64,000 nt of DNA from the NCBI GenBank assembly GCA_009746045.1, contig RPFO01000953.1, forward strand, positions 1 through 64,000, read 5' to 3'. Origin of the DNA: Mesostigma viride (Eukaryota; Streptophyta; Mesostigmatophyceae; Mesostigmatales; Mesostigmataceae). A program made the position numbers and the translations under genes. Of this stretch, positions 10,401 to 22,400 are shown piece after piece. Numbering within the stretch: the first letter of the stretch is position 1; the number at the start of each line of letters is the position of its first letter. The notes beneath the pieces were generated by a model. It was given only the letters and a program-made list of their open reading frames with translations. It searched no databases and was not told where the DNA came from.

Positions 10401-13400
10401 TTTTTCACGCCCTTGTTATTTTCGCCTCCCGTGACTTGACTCTGTAAACTGTCACCAGACCGGCCTGCTGGAGCTGGACGTGTCCAAGTGCCGCGAGATC
10501 ACGGATGCAGGCCTGGCCCATCTTCGGAGCTGCACCAAGCTGCGGTCGCTCAGCGTCAGCTCCTGCATTCAGATCACTGACGCAGGGTTGGCCTTCTTGG
10601 AATGTGGGTCACCAGAGGATTGAGTGGGGGGTAGGGAGCAGAGTGGAGGGGGTGGCGGGGTAGGTGGACCAGCGCGAGGTTCGCCTTTTGGGAATGTGCG
10701 TCAGCGACCGGTGTTTTCTTAGGGAGCCGGATGCAGGGAATGGCGGGGTACGTGGACCAGCGAGGGGTTGGCCTTTTGGGATTGTGGGTCAACGACCGGT
10801 GTTTCTTAGAGGGCCGGATGGAAGGGGTGTCAGGGTACGTGGGCCGGCGCTGGGTTGCCCTTTTGGGAGTGTGGGTGAGCGGTTTGTGGTTTGTTGGCAA
10901 TGTGGGGAATGCAGGGCTCTGTTGCGGCCCATAGGCAATGTTCTACTGGCGTACCATAGTAAGGATGCAGGGCTTTGTTGCGGGCTGCTATGCATGAAGG
11001 GCCCACTATAGTATGCATGCAGGGCTTTGTTGCGGGCTGCTATGCATGAAGGGCCCACTATAGTAAGGATGAAGGGCTTTGTTGCGGGCTGCTTTGCATG
11101 AAGGGCCCACTATAGTATGCATGAAGGGCCCACATTCCCGGCACACAGTTTTGGTGACGGCATCAAGAAAAAGGGTTCTGGGTGGAGCGATTGCCTTCTG
11201 TGGGGGTTGTGGGTGGAGGGCGCGTCTTCCCAGAGCGTCTATATTTGTAGATAATTGTATAATGGGGGCGCTACGAAGCATTTGGAAAATTATGAGCCTA
11301 TGGAGGATCTTCCCTTGTAGGCGCCGCGGCAATATTTGTCACCACCTTACCGCGCTGTGGCACGATCCGTCACCCCCTTACGGCCACCCCCAATGTGCTC
11401 GCGCCGTACCCTCCCCAACCCACGTTGGCAACGCCGCCCTTCCCATCCCACCCCACCTGGAACCGCTCCTCCCGACTAATCACTTCCACCACCTTGGCAA
11501 CTCTGCAGACCTGCCCAACACCCACAGCATGCCCACCCCCGACCTGCACCCTATGCCATCACATACCCCTTAATCAACTAACAACACGTAGACTGCATCA
11601 CCTACCCTTGGCCTTGGCCACTCTGCCCCAAAACACCCCACCCCATCCCACTGTGCTGTAGACCTGCCCAAGCCTGAGCTGCGTATCCTGATATGACCCC
11701 CCCCCCCCCCCCCCCCCAATTACCCCCCCCCCCCCCCCCTGTACCTTGACAAAAAATATAATCATACCACACTGCAGACCTGCCCGAACTGCGCACCGTG
11801 TCCATGGAAGGTTGCGACAACATCTCGAGCGCCTGCCTCGAGTACCTGCGCAAGCTGCCCCGGCTGGAGCGGCTGGACCTGGAGATGTCCAACGGGTTGC
11901 AGGGGGGGCTCGCGGCGCTGCAACGTGAGCGGGCCTAGGCCTAGCAAAAGCTCTTGGTTCTTGGCTCTTGGCTCTTGGCTCTTGGCTCTTGGCTCTTGTT
12001 TTGGGGCCTTGGGGAATGTTGTGGATGCGGCTTCCTTGGAATGTGCTGCGGCCCGCAGCACTGTAACGTGATCGGGCCTAGCGAAGACTTTTGGGTCTCG
12101 TTCTCCCCACGTTTGATGTCGCGGCCTTCATGCCCTTCCCAGTCGTTTGCATTCGTCGTCCATACGACATATGTGTTGTCCCTTTCATAGCGCTTCCCAC
12201 GGTTGCTTGGTTGCGGCAAGCAACCAAGCAACCGGTTGGCCTGGTTGGCACCCCCCTGATCCATATCCCCATCCCCATCCCCAGGGCGCACGTCCACATC
12301 CACCTGGTCCGGCCTTGCGCTCGTCACGGCCAGCCGCACCTCACTGGATCTCTAGTAGTCTTTCGTCTGCCAACGAATCTGCCATGGACCTTGCCCTTGT
12401 TTCAACTGTGTGCTCCCAACAGACATGATCAGCCTCAAGTCGCTGGATATCGGGTGGTGCAACAGCCTGGAAGACGGCAACATCCACCACCTGGAGGGTA
12501 CGCACCTGCTTGACCACATCGCTTATTGTTGTTAGTACTGTAGTAGTATATCATTATTTTGAAGTGCCTGATTACGTCATTATTTGAATTATATTTTTGG
12601 CCACCCGTGTCCGTCTTGTTTTTTACCGCCCATCAAAGACAAGGTTTTTTGACCCTCTTTGTGTCACCCTTGTCTTGATGGGGTGTGATCGGGGACCTCT
12701 CCTTTTCGAGTCCCCCCTCGGTCAGGGTCCACCAGACGGGGAGTGGGGACTGCCCTCTTCTCTCTTGCGATTTCCACTCCCCCCCGCCCCCCGCCCCTTC
12801 ACAAAGCTCTTGTGTCCAATACCCCACACTGGTGGTGGTGTCTGGCGCCGGACACTCTGTGGTTCTGTGGTGCCGATTGCCATTAATGCGCACTCCTTTA
12901 GGTAATTATGGAGACTAGAGGTGTGCGCTGTGTGATGCTTTTTCCGTCTTCCAGCATTAACGGGCCTGGTGGAACTCAACGTGGCGCGCTGCAAGCTGGG
13001 CGAGCATGGCGTCGCCTTCCTGCAGGGTGAGCGAATCAGCATGGGCTTGTAAGCTAGCCATATGAGTTCTTATTAGTTAGTTTCGGCTACGTCCTCTAGG
13101 TTTGTACGTCACACTACAACCAGATTCCAGCCGTGGTCAACCTGCCTACTTCGGCGATACTAGAATATCGCGTAGGTCCGTGCGTAGTACTCCTGCGCAC
13201 TTAGGTCTAGTGGTGAGTCATCTTCTATAGATTCAGCAATATCGGACATATTGGCACCCCTCTCCGGTAAAGAGGTTTTTCGCAGTTGGGCTGTTTCGAA
13301 ATGTTAAGTGAGATGCCTTCGGATCAGGAGACTCACACAGCCGCGAAATCATGCCAAAGGTCCTATGTTCGATTCCTTGCTGGTAGCTTCTAGGCTTTCT

Positions 13401-16400
13401 TACTTTCTGTGTTCCGCGGAATCTCAGATTTGGGCAGCTAGTGTTTTCACGTTTGTTGCTTTCTGACGTCAATATGAGTTGTTGATCATTAGCATGTGCC
13501 TATAAAGTAGCGGTATGGCTTCTTAGTAATTAGCATGTGCAAATAAACTGGCTGTTTGAGCTCCTGGTGTGGGACTTTCCTGGTGTTGTTGCGGCGTGGC
13601 CTTCCTGCTGGGTGAGCGCACCTTGAAACCGAGAAAAATAAATTAGATACAAGAAACATGTCTTTGAAAGTTATGTGTGCTAGAATTAAGTGGCAGGACC
13701 CGTCTGACAGGGCAGTGAGTTATGAGGTTGTGTTGTGGGCATGCCATTTTTCTTTTTGGGGGGAGGGGGGGGGGCGGAATACCTTCAGGTTGTATTTGCC
13801 TTCTGTGATTGCTGGCCAGCATGCTAGACCTCGCTATCTGTATGCCGCGCGACCAAGCTGTTGGTCATGTGCTCATTGTACCTACCACTGCATCAGTGTT
13901 TAAATCACTTTGCGACAAATTGTTTTGCGACCCAAAAACAAGGTAAAAGTTTATAATTGTTTTTAACAAGGCATAACTATTTCAACAGGGACATTGCGAC
14001 GCGGCGCTTTTTTAGTATGATCCGATGAAATTCGTAGAAAATGTAGTAGACAAGTACAGTGGCATGTTTGCAAGCCAAAATTAAGCAAATTAGTAGAAGT
14101 TTGCGAGGTCGATTCGCAAAGTACTTGTCGCAAAGTAATTTTGACCACTATGATGGTACCTACCTAAACCGCTAGTTACAAAGTATCGGTGCATCTGTGG
14201 AGGCATGCACCATTGAACCGATCTGTCATGCATGAGCCTCATCTGACATGGTATTATGTCTTGACCTGGCATAGGCCTCGCGTATGTCTCTGTTTACATG
14301 ACGGTTTCGTGTTTATCTACTTGAAGGAATATCCTATTGTACCTTAATGGTCCACCAATCAATCGCTTACTAGCATGACCCTCTTAACCCACCGGTTGCT
14401 CATGACCGCATCCGTTTTCTGGCTCCCGTCACATATGCGCCTCGATATGATTTAATAACATGATGACAATAATATGAGTATGATATTATTATTGGCGCAG
14501 GCATGACGCGCCTGACCAAGCTGTCCCTCATGGGCTGCTCGGTGAACGACGCCAGCATGAAGGTGATCTCGCAGTTGAGGGAGCTGGCGGACATCAACCT
14601 CGAGTGGTGCGAGATCACAGACGAGGGGATGAAGAGCGTGGCAGGTGAGGGTTGACAGCAGTGATTGTAGCATTGAAAACGACAGGGATCCGTGGCAGCA
14701 TGACTCTGTGGCACAAGGGTGTGGGGGGAGGGGGGGAGCATTTAGTGAAGGATAGTAAAAATGCTGACAATAATGATCATTATAATCTTGCAGAGTTGAG
14801 CTCCTGGCAGAAACGTGACATACGGCATTGGCCTTTTGCCATTTGGGGGGGGGGGGGGGGGGGTGATTGAGTCTTTGCTCCTGTTGGTTTCCTGCCCCAT
14901 GTGTGTCATGGACGCAATGTTTATCAACCTTGTGCTGTTCCCTGTCACTGCCATCTGTGATGGGGTACCTTTCTTCTGGAACTTTACTGCCGCGTGTGCT
15001 TCACGAACTTCAGTGCACGTTGCTGGCCAATCTTCCCTCTCGGATCCTTGCCCTTGCCGCCGCGTGCGCAGTGCTGACCCACCCCTTGCTGTTTTTCTTT
15101 GCCATGGTCCTCTCTTGCGGAATGTGTCGTTGGAACCGTTGCGCGCTTTCCTATGAGCTGTCGATACACGCCGGGCTGACAAGCCTTTCCTCTCTGGCCC
15201 ACGCCCCTTGGCTCTGGCGGCTGTGTGCGCAGTCCTGACCAACTTACGGGTGCTCAACGTGGCCTACACGGGCATTACGGATGCCGGGATCAAGCACATA
15301 ACTGGTGGGCATGTACTTGGTATCGTTAGTAGTTTTGGTGTCATTGTTAGCTTTGTATGCCATCAAGTGCATGGCTGGTGGGCATGTACTTGGTATCGTT
15401 AGTAGTTTTGGTGTCATGGTAAGCTTTGTATGCCATCAAGCACATGGCTGGTGAGCATGTACTTGATTAGCTTGGGGTGGCATCGGGCACTTTGCCGGTG
15501 AGCATGTACTATAAAGCTAGCAAACACTACGACCTATAAGCCGCTCAATCAGCGGCCTCTTGTTCCCGCATTCACGTATAGAAGAAACTCTGTTCAAAGA
15601 ACCCCGATTAGGTTTGCTTCGTGTTGCAGCAAGCACATTGCCGGTGAGCATGGATGCACGATCACTGTTGAGTATTGTGGTAGCCACCAGCATTCTTGCT
15701 GTTGCTGTTGCTCTCTCTCATTAAAAAATTAAATTAAATTATAACATGCCTCTGTTGGGGGGTCATGTAGCACATATTCCATGTTGGGTGGGTGGGTGGT
15801 TTCTCTCTCATCAACCAGCACATTCGTGGCACGCAAGGCTGTACTTGCCTGATGGCACGGAAGAATGGACTTTTTTCAGCTTTCGGTTCCATGCGTTGGC
15901 TTCTGTGTTGCTCTCGTTTCCCAGAACGGTCGTTCCAGCGAATATTAGCTATCACCAGTTAATATCTGCTAATGTCCGCTAGTTGTTTGTCAAGTTCCTC
16001 ACAGCCCAAAGCAGGCCAGGGTGACAGCCGTTTTCTTTTCCTATTTTTCAACTGCTTGTGTTCTTTGTTTGCGTTTCTCCCCTCCCTCCGTCTCTGCCAG
16101 GTCTCCTAAAGCTGGAGGTGCCCACCATGGACTGTTCTTGTTGGTTGTGTTGTTGGTGGTGATGGTGTGAACGAGCGTTAGTACTCATGATCTCTCTACG
16201 TGGTTGTGACAGGCCTTCAGCAGCTGGAGGTGCTCAATCAACGTGGACTGTTGATAACGAGCGTTAGATCGTTGTCAACATCATTCTCTCCCCACATTTT
16301 CGTGACAGGCCTTCAAAAGCTGGAGGTGCTCAACATGGACTCATGCCACATCCGCGATGACGGCCTCAAGCACCTGCCAGGTGAGATAGGAAAATCCTTA

Positions 16401-19400
16401 ATATAAAAATAACGTGTAAGCGAGGCAGGGTTTTAGTTAGTGCTAGGTGCAGTCGTGGGCTTGGCGCTTGGTGCACTTGTGGGCTTGATGCTCGGTGCAG
16501 TTGTGGACTGTGTCGTACATGGCGTGCAGCGCTGTCTGACATGAGCATGGCGTAGACTAAGTCAACTGGTACTGCATCATGTGCTTTTAATGAATGGCAT
16601 AGATACACGTGAGCTGGCATATGTCACGGTCTATGCCATGGTTGTCGTCATCTGAGAGATTCGGCATGAGACGCTCCACGGTCCACCAGGGGTGTCATTT
16701 TGTGCAGTACGGCGAGGTCCCGTCGCGTCACTGTGTGTAGCACGGAGCGGCTTCGACTCGCTGCACATGGCTTCTTGGCCTGTGGCACACCAACCGCTTT
16801 GTAACGGGCCGCAATCGATCGTACGTTGATGGGCTGGATGTGTCGGCCGAAAATGATGCAAAAAATGGGCTGGCCGTGTGGCCGCCTCCCCTTAGCTTCC
16901 CTTAACCCTTAACCCTTAACCCTTAACCCTTAACCCTTAACCCTTAACCCTTAACCCTTAACCCTTAACCCTTAACCCTTAACCCTTAACCCTTAACCCT
17001 TAACCCTTAACCCTTAACCCTTAACCCTTAACCCTTAACCCTTAACCCTTAACCCTTAACCCTTAACCCTTAACCCTTAACCCTTAACCCTTAACCCTTA
17101 ACCCTTAACCCTTAACCCTGAACCCTCAGCCCTCAACCCTCAACCCTTAACCCTTAACCCTCAACCCTCAACCCTCAACCCTCAACCCTTAACCCTTAAC
17201 CCTTAACCCTTAACCCTTAACCCTTAACCCTTAACCCTTAACCCTTAACCCTTAACCCTTAACCCTTAACCCTTAACCCTTAACCCTAAACCCTTAACCC
17301 TTAACCCTTAACCCTTAACCCTTAACCCTTAACCCTTAACCCTTAACCCTTAACCCTTAACCCTTAACCCTTAACCCTGAACCCTCAGCCCTCAACCCTC
17401 AACCCTTAACCCTTAACCCTCAACCCTCAACCCTTAACCCTCAACCCTTAACCCTTAACCCTTAACCCTTAACCCTTGTCGCTGGCCCTTGAGCATCGTG
17501 CTTCTCTGATTCCCGAATGATGTCTTCTATCTGATGCGTATTATATTGTATCTGATTCACATGTCTGATGCATACCCTATCTGATGATTCTGTCTCAAAA
17601 ATCGGGGACTCTTGACTCGTTCGTGATCCCAGTTCAAGCTTTGCTATATAAATACCTGGTGTGCTCTGGCCGCCTCGAATCCTGCTGTTGAGCCATATAT
17701 GCTGCCGTTATATTGTACTGTCTCCGGTATTGCCGCTATTGTCTTCTTGACATATGCTGTCGTTCCGCATTCCTCGGTGGCCGCCACGGCCCTCACTGGC
17801 CATTACCCACCTGCCCTTACTCAACCTGTCGTCACACCGGTCTGCCGTGTGCTGTGCCATGGGTGTCATGCAGCCCTCACCAACCTGCGCTCGCTCGACC
17901 TATCCGACACGGCGGTCGGCAACGCCGGGATGGTCCACCTATCAGGTGAGGCGGCGCGCACTCTCGATGTTAGGTGGTGCGGCACAACTATCCTCTGTCT
18001 CGGTGGGATCGAGAGGGCGCACTGCAGGAGTACAATAAGCATTCTTCAAGAGCCTTCTTCCAGGCCCCTTTCGTTCTGAAGCCCAGGCTTTTTTTTTTGC
18101 CAAAAGGTTTTTTTCTTTTTTTTTCTTGGTACTGGTTTATCGGGCAAGTCTGTCAGGTTCGGGGTTGGGCACGTGTGGCTGGTGGGCTTGGCTGAGTATA
18201 GCACGGATGCTTGTCCTGCGCACGGATGCTTGTCCTGCGCATGGATCCTGAGTAGAGCTCCACAGTTCGGAACCCGCAGTGCTGGTGTGGCAACGCACCG
18301 ACAACGGCACGCCGATCGCGTATACTATCCCATGTATCGCATTATCTATGTATTATGTATTATGTATTATGTATTATGCATTATGTATTATGTATTATGT
18401 GTTATGTGTTATGTGTTATGTGTTATGTGTTATGTGTTATGTATTATGTATTATGTATTATGTATTACGTATTATGTATTATGTATTATGTAGTATGTGT
18501 TGCATGTATTATGTATTATATGTTGCATATAGTATATGTATTTCATGGGCAGGCTCGGCTACACCACCCTGTTCATGGCTCGTTGGTCGCCCATGTGTCA
18601 GGTGCTAGCATCGTACCAAAAGATCGCTGCCCCTCTCTTGTCACCTCGCGAGGCTTCATGCCCCACCGCGTACGAGAGCGCAAGGCTGCAGCAAACTGTT
18701 TTAGCATCCTCGCCACCTCTTTGTTGATTGCCTCGATCCTGTCCCTGTTTGTACCGCAGCGCTAAAGGGCCTGGAGGAGCTGAGCCTGAGCTACACCAAC
18801 GTGAAGGACGGCGGGCTCATCCCCATCGGGGCCATCAAGTCGCTCGTCTCCCTCAACCTCGATTCTCGGAACATCACCGACCACGGGCTAGCGTGCCTGA
18901 CCGGTATGCGACTTGTTCGCCCGCTCTATGTTCGCCCGCTCTATGTCCATCTGCTAGTGAATGGATGGATGAACTATTTTTTGCCATTCCCTCAACCTGG
19001 ACACGCAAAACGCGATCGACCATGGGGTGGTGTGCCTTACGGGGACGTAACGGTGTTAATCAACTAGTGAATTAACAGATGCCCTTTGCAACTGTACTTT
19101 TCGTCTATTGAAGAAACAAATGCCCTTTCTCCGTCCGACGCGAAACCTCGATTCGTGAAACATCACCGACATGGGCTAGCATGCCTGGCTTGTACATGCT
19201 TGAAATTCTTAACTAAATGCTACACTATCCATCGGAACATGAGTAGAGGCACACACCACAGGCGAGCATGCCTGACCGGTGCATGCTTGCAATGCCCCTG
19301 ACCGGTGCCTCTGTGTTTGTGTACCCCCATCCATCATGCACAGGCCTGCAGGGCCTCACCTTGCAGGATCTGTGGTTGTCTACTTGCGCACGGGTTTCCT

Positions 19401-22400
19401 ACGTTTGCATCGGCCTACATATCTACGTTGTCTGGGTCGTGCGCAGGATTGCATGGCCTCAGTTTGCTTGATCGGCTCGTTCTTTTCACTTGCGCATGTA
19501 TTCTTGCCCATGTCCATGTACGCGCAGGCCTGCACGGCCTCACGTCGTTGGATCTGTTCGGCTCTGCCATCACCGACCGCGGCGCCGCCCACCTGAAACG
19601 TACGTGGGCAGCATAAGATGTCGCTGCGGGAACTGCTCAACGCCCATATTATAAGCGGCAGGTTTCATCATTCATCATTTTTCTATCATTGCTATTGAAA
19701 AGAGGGAGTATGGACAGTAGTGTGGGTATAGTGCCCCACATTGGGCCCCGTTGTCGGCGCGAGAGCAGCATCAGAGGGAGCCAGGATTGTCGGTAGTGTG
19801 GGTGTCCTATCGCACTTTATTGTGATATGATCGTTCGAGGGATCCTGTGATCGACGATACCATACGACCGAGCAGCATAAGAGGGTGTGAGGACGGTGGC
19901 GCGGGTGTCCTATCGCACGTGGTTGTGATACGATTATGTCATTCCATTGACAAGTATTGTTTGGACGGTGCGGTCGTCAGTGTGTTCAGATCAGATCAGA
20001 TCAGATCAGATCAGATCAGATCAGATCAGATCAGATCAGATCAGATCAGATCAGATCATGCCAATGACAGTCCGCACCGTGAGAATCCTGGCGTCTCGAC
20101 ACATCGCGTTACCTGGTACTGGATTCCCCGACGACCCTACTACTAGTACACTACTTTCCCCCCCCCCTAGTGCTAAGCTGCTATCTTACTGCCTAGTAAA
20201 CTATCGATGGTTTACTGCCTAGTAAACTTTGAAAGTCTAGCTTTGAAGTGAACGTACTTTCTTCCCCAGAATCGTGGATCTCTGAACATAGTTTCTTTAT
20301 AGTGAGATGGAAGGGTAGCCGCAATAGCTAGGTGATAGGGTTCACGTGACATAGCTTTTGAGGCCGGTGCGGCCTGATCCGGATCAGTCGTGGCCAAAGC
20401 TTTGGCCAGTTTTTCTTGGCCAGGTGGCAGGAGCTACGTTGAGATATAAACCTGCCACTGTCTAGGTTTCTTTGTTAATGACGTAGTGATTAACTAGATC
20501 TAGATTCTTTCTGTCACCCAATATGTGATCTAATAGCCCCGGAAGCCTTACGTAAGCTGCCGGCAATGAGAACGCCACATTGCGTCATTTGTTCAGACGC
20601 AACATTTGCGTGGCGAAAAAATGCCGTCCGGGCCAAGGGCGCATGACACGCAAAAAAGACAAAAACAAGCCCACCTAGCTAAGGCCGGCCTCTTTTCTTT
20701 TTCTGCCCACCCTCCCTGTTTGCGGGTAAGGCTAGCCTTTGCCAAGCAATAATTGTTCTCATGAGCATATAAGTGTTTCCATGAGCATCGGCGGCCCGGA
20801 TGTGGCCTGTCTTTTGTATGTGCTCCACTCATTGTTTTGATAAAGAGTTTTGTTACCCTGGAGTTCCACGGTTAATAGAATGCATTTTTGTTGTGTAAAT
20901 CAAGCCACTACTGTGGCCTCGCCTCTTCCCATGCACCACCCTGTTGACCTCTCTGGCTGGCCTTGAACCGTCTGGTGGTATGGTGGTCGGGGGCTCACCC
21001 ATCACCCGTCACCTGTCATCATCCTCTGGTGTTTTGCGTTTGGGGTCGGTGGCAACAGATTTCAAGAAGCTGTGGACGCTCGAGCTATGCGGCGGCGCGT
21101 TGACGGATGCCGGTGTGCAGCACATCCGAGGTACTGGGGGGGATTGGGGTTGGGAGTAGTTGGGGGGTGGGGTCGGGGGTGGGATATAGGGGGGGACGGC
21201 GGGGGGGGGGCGGGGGGCAGACCACACCTCGCTTATGTGTACTGTGATAATGATGTCAGTCTTCCCGTCCTTGGACAACATGGTGTCAGACAAAGTGATG
21301 TCATTCTCTGCGCCCAGCGCCCTTGTGTCCAACCGGGCACCATCTGCAGACCGGACCGCCCTCGCGCCGGCCCCCCTTGCGTCATTGCCCCGGGCTATAT
21401 CATCGCAAGGCAAGACCCCATTGCCCACCTCGTATACTCCATCGCCCGATCTACCCCGCCGGCACGCACTTGCCGCGCGCAGGCCTGACCTGTCTCACCT
21501 CTCCTGTGGTGTGGTGCCACCCATTGTGCCCTTTTGTCCGCCGCTATTGTGCCCTTTTGTCCGCCACTGTTATTTATTGGCACGCAGACCTGACCTCGCT
21601 CACGTCGCTCAACTTGTCGCAGAACCACCGGCTGTCGGACGCGTCCATGCCCATCATCAGCGGTGGGTGGGGCTGTGATAGAACTTGATTAGTACATATC
21701 TATTGAGGAAGCTACGTTCAAAAGGGTCATCGTAGTTTGGGTATAAGCAGACAGGGACATGACAGCCGCGTCGTGTGTGTGTTGACCACTGCCTGTTGGA
21801 TGTGTTCATGCCTATCATCCCTGGTGGTTGATGGGACAAAATGGGTAGGAAGGTGATGTGCCCGTTAGATTTCGAACGTAATTGTCATGGTCCTGTGTTC
21901 CTGTATCAGCAGTCTGGTTGCGGGTGGCTCCAGCTTCTGTTGCATCGTGCTGGCGGGAGATGTATCTTTGACACAGGACTTATCATTTATCTCTCAACCC
22001 ATATAATGCTTCCAGCTTACAGACAGAATATGGCAGAATTCGGCAGAATATTGCTGCCATTTTCTCGCGCAGCCTGCTGAATTCCTAAAGTCTGGTCAAG
22101 ATGTTTCCGGCCTCGTTTTCCCTGGTTTGCTTTGCCCCCCCCCCCTTCCCTCCCCCCTTCCCGCCCCCCCCCCCCCCCCCCCCCCCCTTCCACCGCCCCC
22201 GAAAATGGTTGCACGGTTGCTGCCGGCCTCTGCCCACCCACAGGCCTGACCAACCTCGTGTCGCTCAACTTGTCGCACAGCCGGGTGTCCACGCTGGGCA
22301 TCCAGTACCTGAAATGTGAGTGGAGACGATTGAAGCCGTGAGCAGGTTACGAATGAGTATGAATGTGGCTATGAATGTGGCTATGAATGTGTGATGCATG

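Noticed and set aside
13585-13622. Second copy of LRR exon 6 end (GGCGTGGCCTTCCTGCTGGG)
   Set aside because: It lacks the rest of the repeat and an acceptor, so it is treated as another decoy, not an exon.
16200-16406. Frame joining the 16213 pseudo-exon and exon 9
   Set aside because: The pseudo-copy truncates the repeat, and using it would add an incomplete LRR absent from plant relatives; the 16308 acceptor gives an exact 24-residue repeat.
19984-20057. (GATCA)n as a regulatory cluster of GATC sites
   Set aside because: A simple pentamer microsatellite in an intron; no reason to infer methylation control in this genome.
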